NCBI GenBank assembly: GCA_016709675.1
Contig: JADJMH010000034.1
Coordinates: 329,390 to 393,389 of the forward strand
Length of the DNA: 64,000 nt
From: Candidatus Accumulibacter proximus
GTDB taxonomy: Bacteria; Pseudomonadota; Gammaproteobacteria; Burkholderiales; Rhodocyclaceae
Direction: 5' to 3'
A program made the position numbers and the translations under genes. The notes beneath the pieces are model-generated. The model saw nothing but the letters and a program-made list of their open reading frames with translations. It was not told the DNA's origin and did not search any database. This document shows positions 57,144-64,000 of the stretch, in pieces. The stretch's first letter is position 1. Each line of letters opens with the position of its first letter.

Positions 57144-59558
57144 ATGTCTGCAACCTCCAAGTTTTCTGCCGCGCCAGTCGAACTGCCACTCCTGCCTCTT
57201 CGCGATGTGGTGGTTTTTCCCCACATGGTGATTCCACTGTTTGTTGGGCGCCCCAAGTCGATCAGGGCGCTCGAAGTGGCCATGGAGGCGGGCAAGAGCA
57301 TTCTGCTAGTGGCCCAGAAGTCAGCCGTCAAAGACGAGCCGGAAGCGGAGGATTTATACAGTGTCGGCTGTGTCGCCAATATCCTTCAAATGCTCAAACT
57401 GCCCGACGGGACCGTCAAGGTGCTGGTCGAGGGCGCGCAACGCGCTCGGCTGGAGGCAATTGATGCTCGCCAGGAGATGTTTTTCGCGGCTTCGCGCTCG
57501 GTGATCGTTGACGACGGCGTTAATCATGAGGTCGAGGCCCTTCGCCGTGCAGTGATCGCGCAATTTGATCAGTACGTGAAGCTCAACAAAAAGATCCCAC
57601 CGGAGATCCTCACTTCGATTTCGGGCATTGAAGAGGCGGGGCGACTGGCCGACACGATCGCCGCGCATCTGCCACTCAAGATCGAGCAGAAACAGGAAAT
57701 CCTCGAGATGTTTGATGTCCGGGCGCGTATCGAGCGCCTGCTCGCTCAGCTCGAGGCGGAAATCGACATCCTGCAGGTCGAGAAGCGTATTCGTGGCCGC
57801 GTCAAGCGCCAGATGGAGAAAAGTCAGCGCGAGTATTACCTTAACGAGCAGGTCAAGGCCATCCAGAAAGAACTCGGCGAAGGTGAAGAAGGGGCTGACC
57901 TTGAAGAACTCGACAAGAAGGTCAAAACGGCGGGGATGAGCAAGGAGGGGCTTGCCAAGGCGCAGGCGGAGTTCCGAAAGCTGCGGTTGATGTCCCCGAT
58001 GTCGGCCGAAGCGACGGTCGTGCGCAATTTCATTGAGACCCTGATTGGTCTCCCCTGGCGCAAACGGACGCGAATCAGCAAGGACCTCGCCGCGGCTGGA
58101 AAGATTCTCGACACCGATCACTGGGGTCTGGAAAAGGTCAAGGAACGTATCATCGAGTATCTTGCCGTGCAACAGCGCGTGGAACGGCTGAAAGCGCCGA
58201 TTCTGTGTCTCGTTGGCCCTCCGGGTGTGGGAAAGACGTCGTTGGGACAGTCGATAGCGCGTGCCACGGGTAGGAAGTTTGTCCGTATGAGTTTAGGTGG
58301 CGTCCGTGATGAGGCTGAGATACGCGGTCATCGGCGTACTTATATTGGCTCGATGCCGGGCAAGATTCTCCAAAACATGAGCAAGATCGGAGTGAGGAAT
58401 CCCCTGTTTTTGCTCGACGAAGTCGACAAGATGGGCCAGGACTTCCGTGGCGATCCCAGTTCGGCGCTACTTGAAGTGCTCGACCCGGAGCAGAACTCGA
58501 CCTTCGTTGATCACTACGTTGAAGTCGAATACGACCTGTCCGAGGTCATGTTTGTGGCTACGGCCAATACGCTGAATATCCCCGCGCCCTTGCTCGACCG
58601 TATGGAGGTGATCCGACTCTCGGGCTATACGGAGGACGAAAAGGTCAACATCGCTCAGCGCTACCTGCTGCCAAAACAGATGAAAAGCAATGGCCTGAAG
58701 ATTACCGAATTGACGGTGGCCGAAAGCGCGTTACGCGACATCGTACGCTACTATACCCGTGAGGCAGGTGTGAGATCGCTTGAACGAGACATCTCGAAGA
58801 TTTGTCGCAAGGTGGTGAAGACACTGCTGCTGAGAAAGAGTCAGGGGAAGGTTGCAGTCAGTTCGCGCAATCTCGACAAGTTCCTTGGCGTTCGTCGTTT
58901 CAACTTCGGGGTTGCCGAGCGAGAAAATCAGGTTGGTCAAGTGACCGGTCTGGCATGGACCGAAGTCGGCGGTGAATTGCTGACGATCGAGTCGGTGGTA
59001 TTGCCGGGCAAGGGCAAGACCACGACGACGGGTAAGCTTGGAGAGGTGATGCAGGAGTCCGTGCAGGCCGCGCTGTCGGTGGTGCGAAAGCGTGCCCAAT
59101 CGCTCGGGATCGACCACGACTTCTATCAGAAGAGTGATATCCACATCCACCTTCCCGAGGGGGCGATTCCCAAGGACGGGCCGTCAGCGGGTGTGGGGAT
59201 TTGCACGGCGCTGGTTTCTGTGCTTACCGGTATTCCCGTATGCTGTGATGTAGCCATGACCGGGGAGATTACCCTGCGGGGCGAGGTCTTGCCAATCGGC
59301 GGGCTGAAGGAGAAACTCTTGGCGGCGGTCCGCGGTGGTCTGGCAAGGGTGTTGATTCCGGAAGAGAACGTCAGGGACTTGGCGGAGATACCGGACAATA
59401 TCAAGAACAAGCTCGAAATCATTCCGGTCAGGTGGATTGACCAGGTACTCGAGCATGCGCTCGAGCGCAAGCCGGCAGCGGTTTGCGTGGCGGAGACTGC
59501 AGCGCCTCCCGTAACGGCGAGCGCGGTCGAGAGCGTGCCAGCCGTCATTACTCATTGA
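57144..59558 (+). CDS. lon: ATP-dependent protease Lon
   Basis: Lon degrades damaged and short-lived regulatory proteins. The 804-residue protein has the N-terminal substrate domain (LPLLPLRDVVVFPHMVIPLF), Walker A GPPGVGKTSLGQ, Walker B LFLLDEVDKMG, and the C-terminal Ser-Lys protease with PKDGPSAGVG (catalytic Ser) and GGLKEKLLAAVRGG (Lys). The start lies about 85 bases after clpX. hupB, often next to lon in proteobacteria, is not here; tRNA genes follow. Confidence 0.97.
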   Translation: MSATSKFSAAPVELPLLPLRDVVVFPHMVIPLFVGRPKSIRALEVAMEAGKSILLVAQKSAVKDEPEAEDLYSVGCVANILQMLKLPDGTVKVLVEGAQRARLEAIDARQEMFFAASRSVIVDDGVNHEVEALRRAVIAQFDQYVKLNKKIPPEILTSISGIEEAGRLADTIAAHLPLKIEQKQEILEMFDVRARIERLLAQLEAEIDILQVEKRIRGRVKRQMEKSQREYYLNEQVKAIQKELGEGEEGADLEELDKKVKTAGMSKEGLAKAQAEFRKLRLMSPMSAEATVVRNFIETLIGLPWRKRTRISKDLAAAGKILDTDHWGLEKVKERIIEYLAVQQRVERLKAPILCLVGPPGVGKTSLGQSIARATGRKFVRMSLGGVRDEAEIRGHRRTYIGSMPGKILQNMSKIGVRNPLFLLDEVDKMGQDFRGDPSSALLEVLDPEQNSTFVDHYVEVEYDLSEVMFVATANTLNIPAPLLDRMEVIRLSGYTEDEKVNIAQRYLLPKQMKSNGLKITELTVAESALRDIVRYYTREAGVRSLERDISKICRKVVKTLLLRKSQGKVAVSSRNLDKFLGVRRFNFGVAERENQVGQVTGLAWTEVGGELLTIESVVLPGKGKTTTTGKLGEVMQESVQAALSVVRKRAQSLGIDHDFYQKSDIHIHLPEGAIPKDGPSAGVGICTALVSVLTGIPVCCDVAMTGEITLRGEVLPIGGLKEKLLAAVRGGLARVLIPEENVRDLAEIPDNIKNKLEIIPVRWIDQVLEHALERKPAAVCVAETAAPPVTASAVESVPAVITH

Positions 59559-59641
59559 AGCAGGTGACACATGTCAGAAGGAGGTGTAGCTGGACCTGTT
59601 ATTGGGTGTGACGGTCGATAGTTGGCTAGCGGTGAGTCAGT

Positions 59642-59671
59642 CTGGCAAAGACGCAACAGATGAGGTAGACT
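59642..59671 (+). promoter_or_regulatory. Candidate promoter for the tRNA-Val/tRNA-Asp genes
   Basis: TAGACT (59666-59671) preceded at 18 bases by CTGGCA (59642-59647) and followed by a GC-rich discriminator (CTGCGCCC), as in growth-rate-controlled stable-RNA promoters. Both hexamers are imperfect. Confidence 0.35.
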
Positions 59672-59698
59672 CTGCGCCCTATGCTCTGGTGACACGAG

Positions 59699-59774
59699 GG
59701 GTGCTTAGCTCAGTTGGTAGAGCGCTAGCCTTACAAGCTGGATGTCGGCGGTTCGAGCCCGTCAGCACCCACCA
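59699..59774 (+). tRNA. tRNA-Val (TAC)
   Basis: Acceptor GGGTGCT pairs with AGCACCC, D-arm AGCTCAGTTGGTAGAGC, anticodon TAC in CCTTACAAG, T-arm GTTCGAGCC, encoded CCA. It is 32 bases before tRNA-Asp on the same strand. Confidence 0.97.
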
Positions 59775-59806
59775 GGAAGAGCAAGAGGAGTTCTGGAGTA
59801 CGTTCC

Positions 59807-59883
59807 GGAGTGGTAGTTCAGTTGGTTAGAATACCGGCCTGTCACGCCGGGGGTCGCGGGTTCGAGCCCCGTCCACTCCGCCA
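59807..59883 (+). tRNA. tRNA-Asp (GTC)
   Basis: Acceptor GGAGTGG pairs with CCACTCC, D-arm AGTTCAGTTGGTTAGAAT, anticodon GTC in CTGTCACGC, T-arm GTTCGAGCC, encoded CCA. A terminator follows directly. Confidence 0.97.
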
Positions 59884-59891
59884 CTGCCGAG

Positions 59892-59917
59892 AGGCGAACG
59901 CAAGTTCGCCTTTTTTT
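59892..59917 (+). terminator. Rho-independent terminator after tRNA-Asp
   Basis: AGGCGAAC, loop GCAA, GTTCGCCT form an eight-pair stem followed by seven T, 8 bases after the tRNA. Confidence 0.9.
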
Positions 59918-59954
59918 GTTTTCGCTTCAACGTACCTGTTGGCGGGCCAATATC

Positions 59955-61862
59955 ATGTTTTTTGACGCAGTTCGGAATAACAAGAGAGTTGTCCAGGTAT
60001 TTCTTGCCCTGATTACCTTGCCCTTCGCTTTCTGGGGTGTTGACTCGTATGTGCGCAATGCCGGTGCAGGCGCTGATCTGGCAAGTGTTGGCGACTCGAA
60101 GATCACCATGCAGCAGTTCGATCAGGCATGGCGTGCTCAGCAGGATCGCTTGCGGCAAGTGCTGGGGGCCAGTTTTTCACCTGAGTTGATGAATAGTCCG
60201 GCAGCGAAGCTTGCCGTTCTGGATTCACTGATAGATCAGCGTCTCTTGCTGCTCGATGCAACCAAGCAGGGGCTTGGCGCCAGCGATGATCTACTGCGGG
60301 GCGTCATCAGCAAGATTCCCGCACTGCAGGAAAACGGACAGTTCTCAATGGCCCGCTATCAGGCTGCCCTGGCGTCGCAAGGCCTGTCGCAGACTCAGTT
60401 CGAGGCTCAGCTGCGTCAGGACTTGACGCTTCAGCAGGTGGTCGGCGCAATTGGTGAGACGGCCATCGCAGGCAGCACCGTCACCGATACAATGCTGCGC
60501 ATACAAGCTGAGGAGCGGCAGGTTGCCGCCTGGCGGATCGGCCCGGAACAGTTTGCAGGCCAGGTCAAGGTGGAGTTGCCGGCTCTCCAGAAGTACTACG
60601 AAGAGAACGCGAAGCGGTTTGAAGTCGCGGAACAGGTCAAGGTCGACTACCTTGTGCTGTCTCTTGATGGTCTCTCCGCACAGCTCACGCCCAGCGCTGC
60701 CGAAGTGACCGCCTGGTATGAGAGCCATAAGGACCGCTATCAACAGGCTGAGGAGAGGCGCGCGAGTCACATCCTGATCCTGGCGCGTGGCGATACGGAC
60801 AAGGAAAAAGCAAGAGCCAAGGCGGAAGGTGTACTGCAGGAAGCTCAGAAGTCGCCGGCCCGGTTTGCCGAACTTGCCAGGCAGTATTCGGAGGACCCAG
60901 GTTCGGCCGAGAAGGGGGGGGATCTGGGCTTTTTTGGTCGCGGAATGATGGTCAAGCCGTTTGAAGATGCTGTCTTCAAGCTGCGGGAGAACGAACTTTC
61001 CACATTGGTCCAGTCGGAGTTCGGCTATCACATTATCCGGCTGACGGGTATCAAGCCAGGAAAGGAGCGTTCGCTTGCCGAGGTTCGTTCAGAAATCGAA
61101 GATGAACTGAGACGCCAGGCTGCTTCACGGCAGTTTGCGGAAGCCGCTGAGGCCTTCAGCAACATGGTCTACGAGCAGTCCGACAGCTTGCTGCCGGCCG
61201 CTGAAAAATTCAAGCTGAAGGTCAGGCAATCGGGCTGGTTGCCGCGGAACCCTGCCCCGGAATCGCTCGAGGGATTGGGCCCACTTGGCAACCAAAAGGT
61301 TCTGGCGGCGATATTCTCGGATGACTCGCTAAAGAACAAACGCAATACTGAAGTGGTCGAGATTGCGCCGAACACGCTGCTGGCGGCACGGGTAATTGAA
61401 CACAGCCCGGCGGTCGTCAAGCCCTTCGAGACTGTGAAGCCAGAGATCGAGGCTGTGCTGAAGGCACAGGAGGAGTCGGCGTTGGCGCGTGCGGCAGGGC
61501 AGACCACGCTCGGTGCATTGCAGCAGGGTGCCGAGAACAAGATTGCCTGGGCTCCGGTCGGGAAGGTTTCGCGGCAGGCAGTTCGCCAACTACCGCCGGT
61601 TGCGCTGAAAGCGATCTTCAAGGCTGACGTGGATAAACTGCCGGTGTATGTCGGCGCCGAGGTGGGTGGTGGCAACTACATGCTCTACAAGATTGAGGCC
61701 GTCAGCCACCCAGAAAGGATTGATGACAACAGGCGCCAGGCACTGCAGCGTGAGTATGGCGCCATCGTTGGTCAGGAGGATTTCGCTGGCTACGTGGCAG
61801 GACTTCGCCAGCAATACAAGATCGACATCAACAAGTCGGCGTTGGAAGGCAGCGAGCGGTAG
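59955..61862 (+). CDS. ppiD: Periplasmic peptidyl-prolyl isomerase PpiD/SurA-type
   Basis: PpiD is an inner-membrane-anchored chaperone that meets proteins leaving the Sec channel. The 635-residue product starts MFFDAVRNNKRVVQVFLALI and has one N-terminal membrane anchor (VVQVFLALITLPFAFWGV). A SurA-like helical domain follows, then a parvulin domain about 270-365 (RASHILI, GSAEKGGDLGFFGRG, SEFGYHIIRLTGI) and a C-terminal helical part. Length matches E. coli PpiD (623). Confidence 0.93.
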   Translation: MFFDAVRNNKRVVQVFLALITLPFAFWGVDSYVRNAGAGADLASVGDSKITMQQFDQAWRAQQDRLRQVLGASFSPELMNSPAAKLAVLDSLIDQRLLLLDATKQGLGASDDLLRGVISKIPALQENGQFSMARYQAALASQGLSQTQFEAQLRQDLTLQQVVGAIGETAIAGSTVTDTMLRIQAEERQVAAWRIGPEQFAGQVKVELPALQKYYEENAKRFEVAEQVKVDYLVLSLDGLSAQLTPSAAEVTAWYESHKDRYQQAEERRASHILILARGDTDKEKARAKAEGVLQEAQKSPARFAELARQYSEDPGSAEKGGDLGFFGRGMMVKPFEDAVFKLRENELSTLVQSEFGYHIIRLTGIKPGKERSLAEVRSEIEDELRRQAASRQFAEAAEAFSNMVYEQSDSLLPAAEKFKLKVRQSGWLPRNPAPESLEGLGPLGNQKVLAAIFSDDSLKNKRNTEVVEIAPNTLLAARVIEHSPAVVKPFETVKPEIEAVLKAQEESALARAAGQTTLGALQQGAENKIAWAPVGKVSRQAVRQLPPVALKAIFKADVDKLPVYVGAEVGGGNYMLYKIEAVSHPERIDDNRRQALQREYGAIVGQEDFAGYVAGLRQQYKIDINKSALEGSER

Positions 61863-61880
61863 TCGAAGTTCCCGCTAAAG

Positions 61881-61906
61881 AAAAACCCCGCCGTAGCGGG
61901 GTTTTT
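61881..61906. terminator. Bidirectional terminator between ppiD and groEL
   Basis: AAAAACCCCGC, loop CGTA, GCGGGGTTTTT is a perfect eleven-pair inverted repeat whose A/T ends serve as T runs on either strand. It ends the convergent ppiD and groESL transcripts. Confidence 0.9.
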
Positions 61907-61935
61907 CTTGGCCAATTGCTTCCGTCAGTGGGCAA

Positions 61936-63588
61936 TTACATGTCCATGCCGCCCATACCCCCCATACCGCCCATGCCGCCACCCATGCCGCCACCCATGG
62001 GCGGCTTTTCTTCGGCCAGTTCGGCGACCATACAGTCGGTGGTCAGCATCAAGCCGGCGATAGACGCCGCGTTCTGCAGTGCGGTGCGTGTGACCTTGGT
62101 CGGGTCCAGAACGCCCATGTCCACCAGATCACCATATTCACCAGTTGCCGCGTTGTAGCCGAAATTACCAGAGCCCTGCAGAACGGCGTTGACGACTACG
62201 GAAGGTTCTTCGCCGGCGTTGGCTACGATTTCGCGTAGCGGCTGCTCCATTGCGCGCAGCACGATCTTGATGCCTGCCTCCTGATCTGGGTTGTCGCCTT
62301 TCAGCGAGGAAAGGGTCAGGCGGGCACGCAGCAAAGCGACTCCGCCACCGGGCACTATGCCTTCCTCAACAGCGGCGCGGGTCGCGTGAAGTGCGTCCTC
62401 AACGCGTGCCTTCTTCTCCTTCATCTCGACTTCAGTGGCTGCGCCAACCTTGATCAGGGCAACCCCCCCGGCAAGCTTCGCAACCCGTTCCTGCAGTTTC
62501 TCCTTGTCGTAGTCGCTGGTGGCAGTCTCGATCTGCGCGCGGATCTGCTTGACACGTGCTTCAATGTTGCTACCGACGCCTGCACCGTCGATGATCGTCG
62601 TGTTTTCCTTGCCGATTTCGATGCGCTTGGCTTGGCCGAGTTCGGTCAATGTTGACTTTTCCAGCGTCAGGCCGACTTCTTCGGCGATTACCTGTCCGCC
62701 GGTCAGGATGGCAATGTCTTCAAGCATTGCCTTGCGGCGATCGCCAAAGCCCGGGGCCTTCACAGCGCAGGTCTTGAGAATGCCGCGGATATTGTTCACC
62801 ACGAGGGTGGCAAGCGCTTCACCATCGACATCTTCAGCGACGATCAGCAACGGTCGGCCGGACTTGGCGACTTGCTCGAGAACGGGCAGCAGATCGCGGA
62901 TGTTGGAGATCTTCTTGTCGAAGATCAATACGTACGGGTTTTCGAGGATCGCATTCTGCTTCTCGTTGTTGTTGATGAAATAGGGGCTGAGGTAGCCGCG
63001 GTCAAACTGCATGCCCTCGACGACGTCTAGCTCGTTGTTCAGGGACTTTCCATCCTCGACCGTGATTACGCCTTCCTTGCCGACCTTGTCCATTGCCTTG
63101 GCAATGATGTCGCCGATATCAGCATCGGCGTTGGCAGAGATCGACCCTACCTGGGCAATCTCCTTGTTGGTCGAACATGGCTTGGAAAGCTTTTTCAGCT
63201 CTGCGACCGTCGCTACCACGGCCTTGTCGATACCCCGCTTGAGATCCATCGGGTTCATGCCGGCGGCAACGTATTTCATGCCTTCACGGACTATCGACTG
63301 GGCGAGAACGGTAGCGGTAGTCGTACCATCACCGGCAATGTCGGAGGTTTTGGAAGCAACTTCCTTGAGCATCTGAGCGCCCATATTCGCGAACTTGTCC
63401 TTCAGTTCGATCTCCTTGGCGACCGAAACACCATCCTTGGTCACCGTTGGCGCACCATAAGAGCGCTCGAGAACAACATTACGTCCCTTCGGGCCGAGGG
63501 TGATCTTGACCGCATCAGCAAGAATATTTACGCCTTCGACCATGCGAGCGCGCGCGGTGTCGCCAAACTTGACGTCTTTAGCTGCCAT
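61936..63588 (-). CDS. groEL: 60 kDa chaperonin GroEL
   Basis: GroEL forms the double-ring folding chamber with GroES. The 550-residue product has the ATP site DGTTTATVLAQ, KITLGPKGRNVV at the N-terminus and RNPMDLKRG-like NPMDLKRGIDKAV. It ends with the GGM repeat tail (GGMGGMGGMGGMDM). groES lies 82 bases upstream on the same strand. Confidence 0.98.
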   Translation of the reverse strand: MAAKDVKFGDTARARMVEGVNILADAVKITLGPKGRNVVLERSYGAPTVTKDGVSVAKEIELKDKFANMGAQMLKEVASKTSDIAGDGTTTATVLAQSIVREGMKYVAAGMNPMDLKRGIDKAVVATVAELKKLSKPCSTNKEIAQVGSISANADADIGDIIAKAMDKVGKEGVITVEDGKSLNNELDVVEGMQFDRGYLSPYFINNNEKQNAILENPYVLIFDKKISNIRDLLPVLEQVAKSGRPLLIVAEDVDGEALATLVVNNIRGILKTCAVKAPGFGDRRKAMLEDIAILTGGQVIAEEVGLTLEKSTLTELGQAKRIEIGKENTTIIDGAGVGSNIEARVKQIRAQIETATSDYDKEKLQERVAKLAGGVALIKVGAATEVEMKEKKARVEDALHATRAAVEEGIVPGGGVALLRARLTLSSLKGDNPDQEAGIKIVLRAMEQPLREIVANAGEEPSVVVNAVLQGSGNFGYNAATGEYGDLVDMGVLDPTKVTRTALQNAASIAGLMLTTDCMVAELAEEKPPMGGGMGGGMGGMGGMGGMDM

Positions 63589-63670
63589 AGAGATTACTCC
63601 TAGAATTCTTTAATAGTTTGAATCGAAAACGGAAAACTGGGTGGTATAGCGTGACAGGCAGTCAAGGAGC

Positions 63671-63961
63671 CTACGACTCGATGACGCCCATGATGTCTTC
63701 CTCACGCATGACGAGCAGTTCCTCTCCCTCAACCTTGACAGTCTGGCCGGCGTACTTGCCAAACAGGACGCGGTCGCCAACCTTCACGGCCAAGGCACGG
63801 ACGCTTCCGTCCTCAAGCACTTTGCCATTGCCAACGGCGCGAATTTCGCCTTGGTCAGGTTTCTCGGCGGCTGTATCCGGGATGACGATACCGGAGGCGG
63901 TCTTGCGCTCCTCTTCAAGACGTTTGACGATCACGCGATCATGCAACGGACGAATCTTCAT
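63671..63961 (-). CDS. groES: 10 kDa co-chaperonin GroES
   Basis: GroES caps GroEL. The 96-residue product starts MKIRPLHDRVIVKRLEEERK after GGAGAAACTGC, has the mobile loop TASGIVIPDTA and the later GKVLEDGSVRALAVKVGDRV. A start eight codons upstream is rejected because it precedes the binding site. The upstream promoter, and any CIRCE or sigma-32 element, fall at or beyond the end of the window. Confidence 0.97.
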   Translation of the reverse strand: MKIRPLHDRVIVKRLEEERKTASGIVIPDTAAEKPDQGEIRAVGNGKVLEDGSVRALAVKVGDRVLFGKYAGQTVKVEGEELLVMREEDIMGVIES

Positions 63962-64000
63962 GCAGTTTCTCCTTGGGTTAAGCACACAAAACGGACACCA

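Noticed and set aside
61960..62000. Short tandem repeat at the groEL 3' end
   Set aside because: This encodes the usual GGM tail of GroEL and is not a separate repeat element.

Overview
The window reads as a GC-rich betaproteobacterial chromosome. Gene order (uvrC-pgsA-tRNA, earP-efp, lepA-lepB-rnc-era-recO-pdxJ-acpS-nagZ, gyrA-pheA-hisC-tyrA-aroA/cmk-rpsA-ihfB-lapA-lapB, tig-clpP-clpX-lon-tRNAs-ppiD) fits Rhodocyclales, and several accessory proteins resemble those of Candidatus Accumulibacter. That taxonomic call is inference from gene content; no 16S rRNA is present.

Layout. 1-4.9 kb is an accessory block ending at a tRNA-Cys: a frameshifted TetR remnant, a membrane protein with a C-terminal nucleoside-deoxyribosyltransferase/TIR-like domain, a convergent TIR + LCAT-like hydrolase fusion, and directly upstream of that fusion (ATGA overlap) the 5'-truncated end of a caspase-like peptidase. 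4.9-21.3 kb is core: tRNA-Cys/tRNA-Gly-pgsA-uvrC, earP-efp, the long lepA...nagZ operon, an envelope-stress cluster (rpoE-rseC-degQ-glutaredoxin) and a DnaJ paralogue. 21.3-24.3 kb holds a VanZ-family membrane protein, a cyanase remnant and a sodium:solute symporter. 24.4-32.9 kb is a decaying island: a UvrD-type helicase remnant, a frameshifted AAA ATPase, a type III restriction-modification system with both mod and res broken, and between them an apparently intact BrnT/BrnA toxin-antitoxin pair with its own promoter and operator-like dyad.

33.4-48.8 kb is core metabolism and information: gyrA, aromatic amino acid genes (pheA frameshifted, hisC, tyrA, aroA fused to cmk), rpsA, ihfB, lapA/lapB, heptose genes hldE1/hldD, cysM and a frameshifted DEDD exonuclease gene. 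serC, usual between gyrA and pheA, is replaced by a 39-codon ORF. 48.8-53.1 kb carries a periplasmic binding protein, a DUF2189 membrane protein, a small membrane protein behind a good promoter, a haloacid dehalogenase and the radical SAM protein ArsS. 53.7-64 kb is the protein quality-control cluster: tig, clpP, clpX, lon, tRNA-Val, tRNA-Asp, ppiD, groEL, groES.

Several frameshifts are single-base changes in short homopolymers (pheA, mod, AAA ATPase). Sequencing or assembly error cannot be separated from real decay for these. The res gene also has an 11-bp tandem duplication and an internal deletion, which look like real mutations. The best candidate for an undescribed system is the caspase / TIR-LCAT / NDT-like cluster beside tRNA-Cys.
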